A stretch of 64,000 bases of DNA. Origin: Archangium lipolyticum. Its GTDB lineage: Bacteria; Myxococcota; Myxococcia; Myxococcales; Myxococcaceae. Location: the NCBI RefSeq assembly GCF_024623785.1, contig NZ_JANKBZ010000009.1:310001-374000 (forward strand), given 5' to 3'. Both the position numbers and the translations under genes were made by a program. Below are positions 63,222 through 64,000 of the stretch, piece after piece. The notes beneath the pieces were generated by a model that was given only the letters and a program-made list of their open reading frames with translations, was not told the DNA's origin and ran no database searches. The stretch's first letter is position 1; the number at the start of each line of letters is the position of its first letter.

Positions 63222-63430
63222 GGCGGCGGAAACATAGATGCCCTCGCGTGCTCGGTGTCAAAGAACCCGACGCGCGGGCTTGGAGGGACGGACGGGCCAC
63301 GAAAAAAAGCGCGCCGCTTTAAACAGGAAAAGGGGGCAGGGGTTCTTCCCGGCAAATCGCTTCGCGGGAGCGCCGTTCTCCTGCGCGGCCTTCTCTCCAT
63401 CTTCTCATCTAGAGAAAAGGAACCCACTCC
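63222..63430. other. 209-bp intergenic region
   Basis: Has a copy of the GTGTCAAAGAA repeat (63254-63270) and an AT-rich AAAAAAAGC run near 63303. The lipoprotein gene's SD (AAAAGGAA) is at the right end. Confidence 0.55.
63254..63270 (+). repeat. Copy of the GTGTCAAAGAA repeat
   Basis: GGTGTCAAAGAACCCGA; the core is shared with 30217, 31832 and inverted at 38451. Confidence 0.45.
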
Positions 63431-63985
63431 ATGACCACGATCCGGAACACCCTGACCTGCGCCCTCGCCGCCGCCCTCCTCACCACCGGCTGCGGCCATC
63501 AGAGCACCGACCTCTCCCAAGGGGTCTACACGCTGCGCTTCGACAAGACCCAGGACACCTGCACCCCCGCGAGAGCCGGGGGCGACTTCGGCACCGTCCG
63601 GGTCGAGCAACTCGGTGGCATGGCCTTCGCGGAGTACCCTTCGATCTTCTCCCCGGGACCCGTGCGGCAGGCCTCGGTTCCCTTGTCCGAGGGCATGAGA
63701 ACCGAGGGGACCACCGGGGGCAGCTCCTGGGCCGGAGTGCTCACGCACGACGGGGTGGAGGTCGAGCGTGTGGAGGAGAAGTCCTTCGAGCTCGGCTACA
63801 GCTACTCCATCGAGGGCCTGGCCAACATTCCCGCCGGCGAAACGCGCCCGGAGGGCTACCCGGAGGCGGACTGCGAGGTGCGGGGCCGCCTCGTCTACAC
63901 GCTCAAGGAGGAGTGCCCGGTGCGCTGCGAGCTCGTGCGCGACAGCGAGACGCTCCCCCTCCAGACGCGTTGTGCCTGTCCCTGA
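63431..63985 (+). CDS. Hypothetical lipoprotein
   Basis: 184 residues. Signal peptide with LLTTGC lipobox. The mature chain is beta-rich with six or more Cys, four near the C-terminus (ADCEVRG, EECPVRCEL, TRCACP). AAAGGAA 9 nt before the ATG. No match recognised. Confidence 0.65.
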   Translation: MTTIRNTLTCALAAALLTTGCGHQSTDLSQGVYTLRFDKTQDTCTPARAGGDFGTVRVEQLGGMAFAEYPSIFSPGPVRQASVPLSEGMRTEGTTGGSSWAGVLTHDGVEVERVEEKSFELGYSYSIEGLANIPAGETRPEGYPEADCEVRGRLVYTLKEECPVRCELVRDSETLPLQTRCACP

Positions 63986-64000
63986 GACGCCGGACGGGCT

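Overview
The window is high-GC bacterial DNA that reads like a myxobacterium (Myxococcota, Cystobacterineae such as Archangium, Cystobacter or Hyalangium). The basis is the dense lipoprotein content, the Pkn-type kinase-like gene, the lptC-lptA-lptB-rpoN cluster, kelch-propeller lipoproteins, a possible outer-membrane-exchange-type lipoprotein toxin with immunity gene, and many short GTG-started, stop/start-overlapping genes. The genus call is an inference from gene content only.

Region 1 (1-12.9 kb) is a surface-polysaccharide locus. A minus-strand operon (glycosyltransferase, sugar nucleotidyltransferase, sugar epimerase/dehydratase, the last cut by the window edge) faces a plus-strand series: a WecA-like initiating phosphosugar transferase, two PF14907-type nucleotidyltransferase-fold proteins, an acetoacetate-decarboxylase-fold protein, UDP-glucose 6-dehydrogenase, and an O-antigen ligase/polymerase-like protein with a TPR tail. 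Together they would make UDP-sugars, load the first sugar on the lipid carrier, extend it and polymerise or transfer it.

Region 2 (12.9-16.7 kb) holds a putative lipoprotein nuclease toxin with a DUF3396-type immunity gene, a YbaK-type aminoacyl-tRNA deacylase and succinylarginine dihydrolase. Region 3 (16.7-23.8 kb) is core envelope biology: an LpxL/HtrB-like acyltransferase, lptC, a tandemly duplicated lptA, lptB and rpoN, with a sigma-54-like promoter just before rpoN. A GT4 glycosyltransferase and a lipoprotein follow.

Region 4 (24.8-53.1 kb) looks like an accessory mosaic. It is bracketed and split by three copies of a tRNA T-arm/3'-end-like fragment (24827, 50122, 53047). It contains broken genes (GST/integrase fusion, racemase, GH31 glycosidase, possible ohr, kdd duplicate, a secreted-protein fragment), IS110 and IS5 remnants and AT-rich stretches. 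Its intact modules are local regulator-plus-enzyme units: TetR with a saccharopine-dehydrogenase-like protein; SDR/AraC; two metzincin proteases; an OhrR-like regulator with three identical palindromes, a hydrolase, a ferric-reductase-like membrane protein and a two-component system; L-erythro-3,5-diaminohexanoate dehydrogenase; LysR/alcohol dehydrogenase; LysR/FAD monooxygenase; and a pseudokinase.

Region 5 (53.1-64 kb) carries a DUF6152/membrane-protein pair, an unknown secreted protein, a large two-propeller kelch lipoprotein, an AHSA1-type protein, a class-V aminotransferase, an HD-domain protein, a GlxA/AraC-type regulator with no normal start codon, and a small lipoprotein. Dispersed non-coding repeats (GTGTCAAAGAACTCGA and CCCTCTCCC/GGGAGAGGG hairpins) sit between genes throughout.
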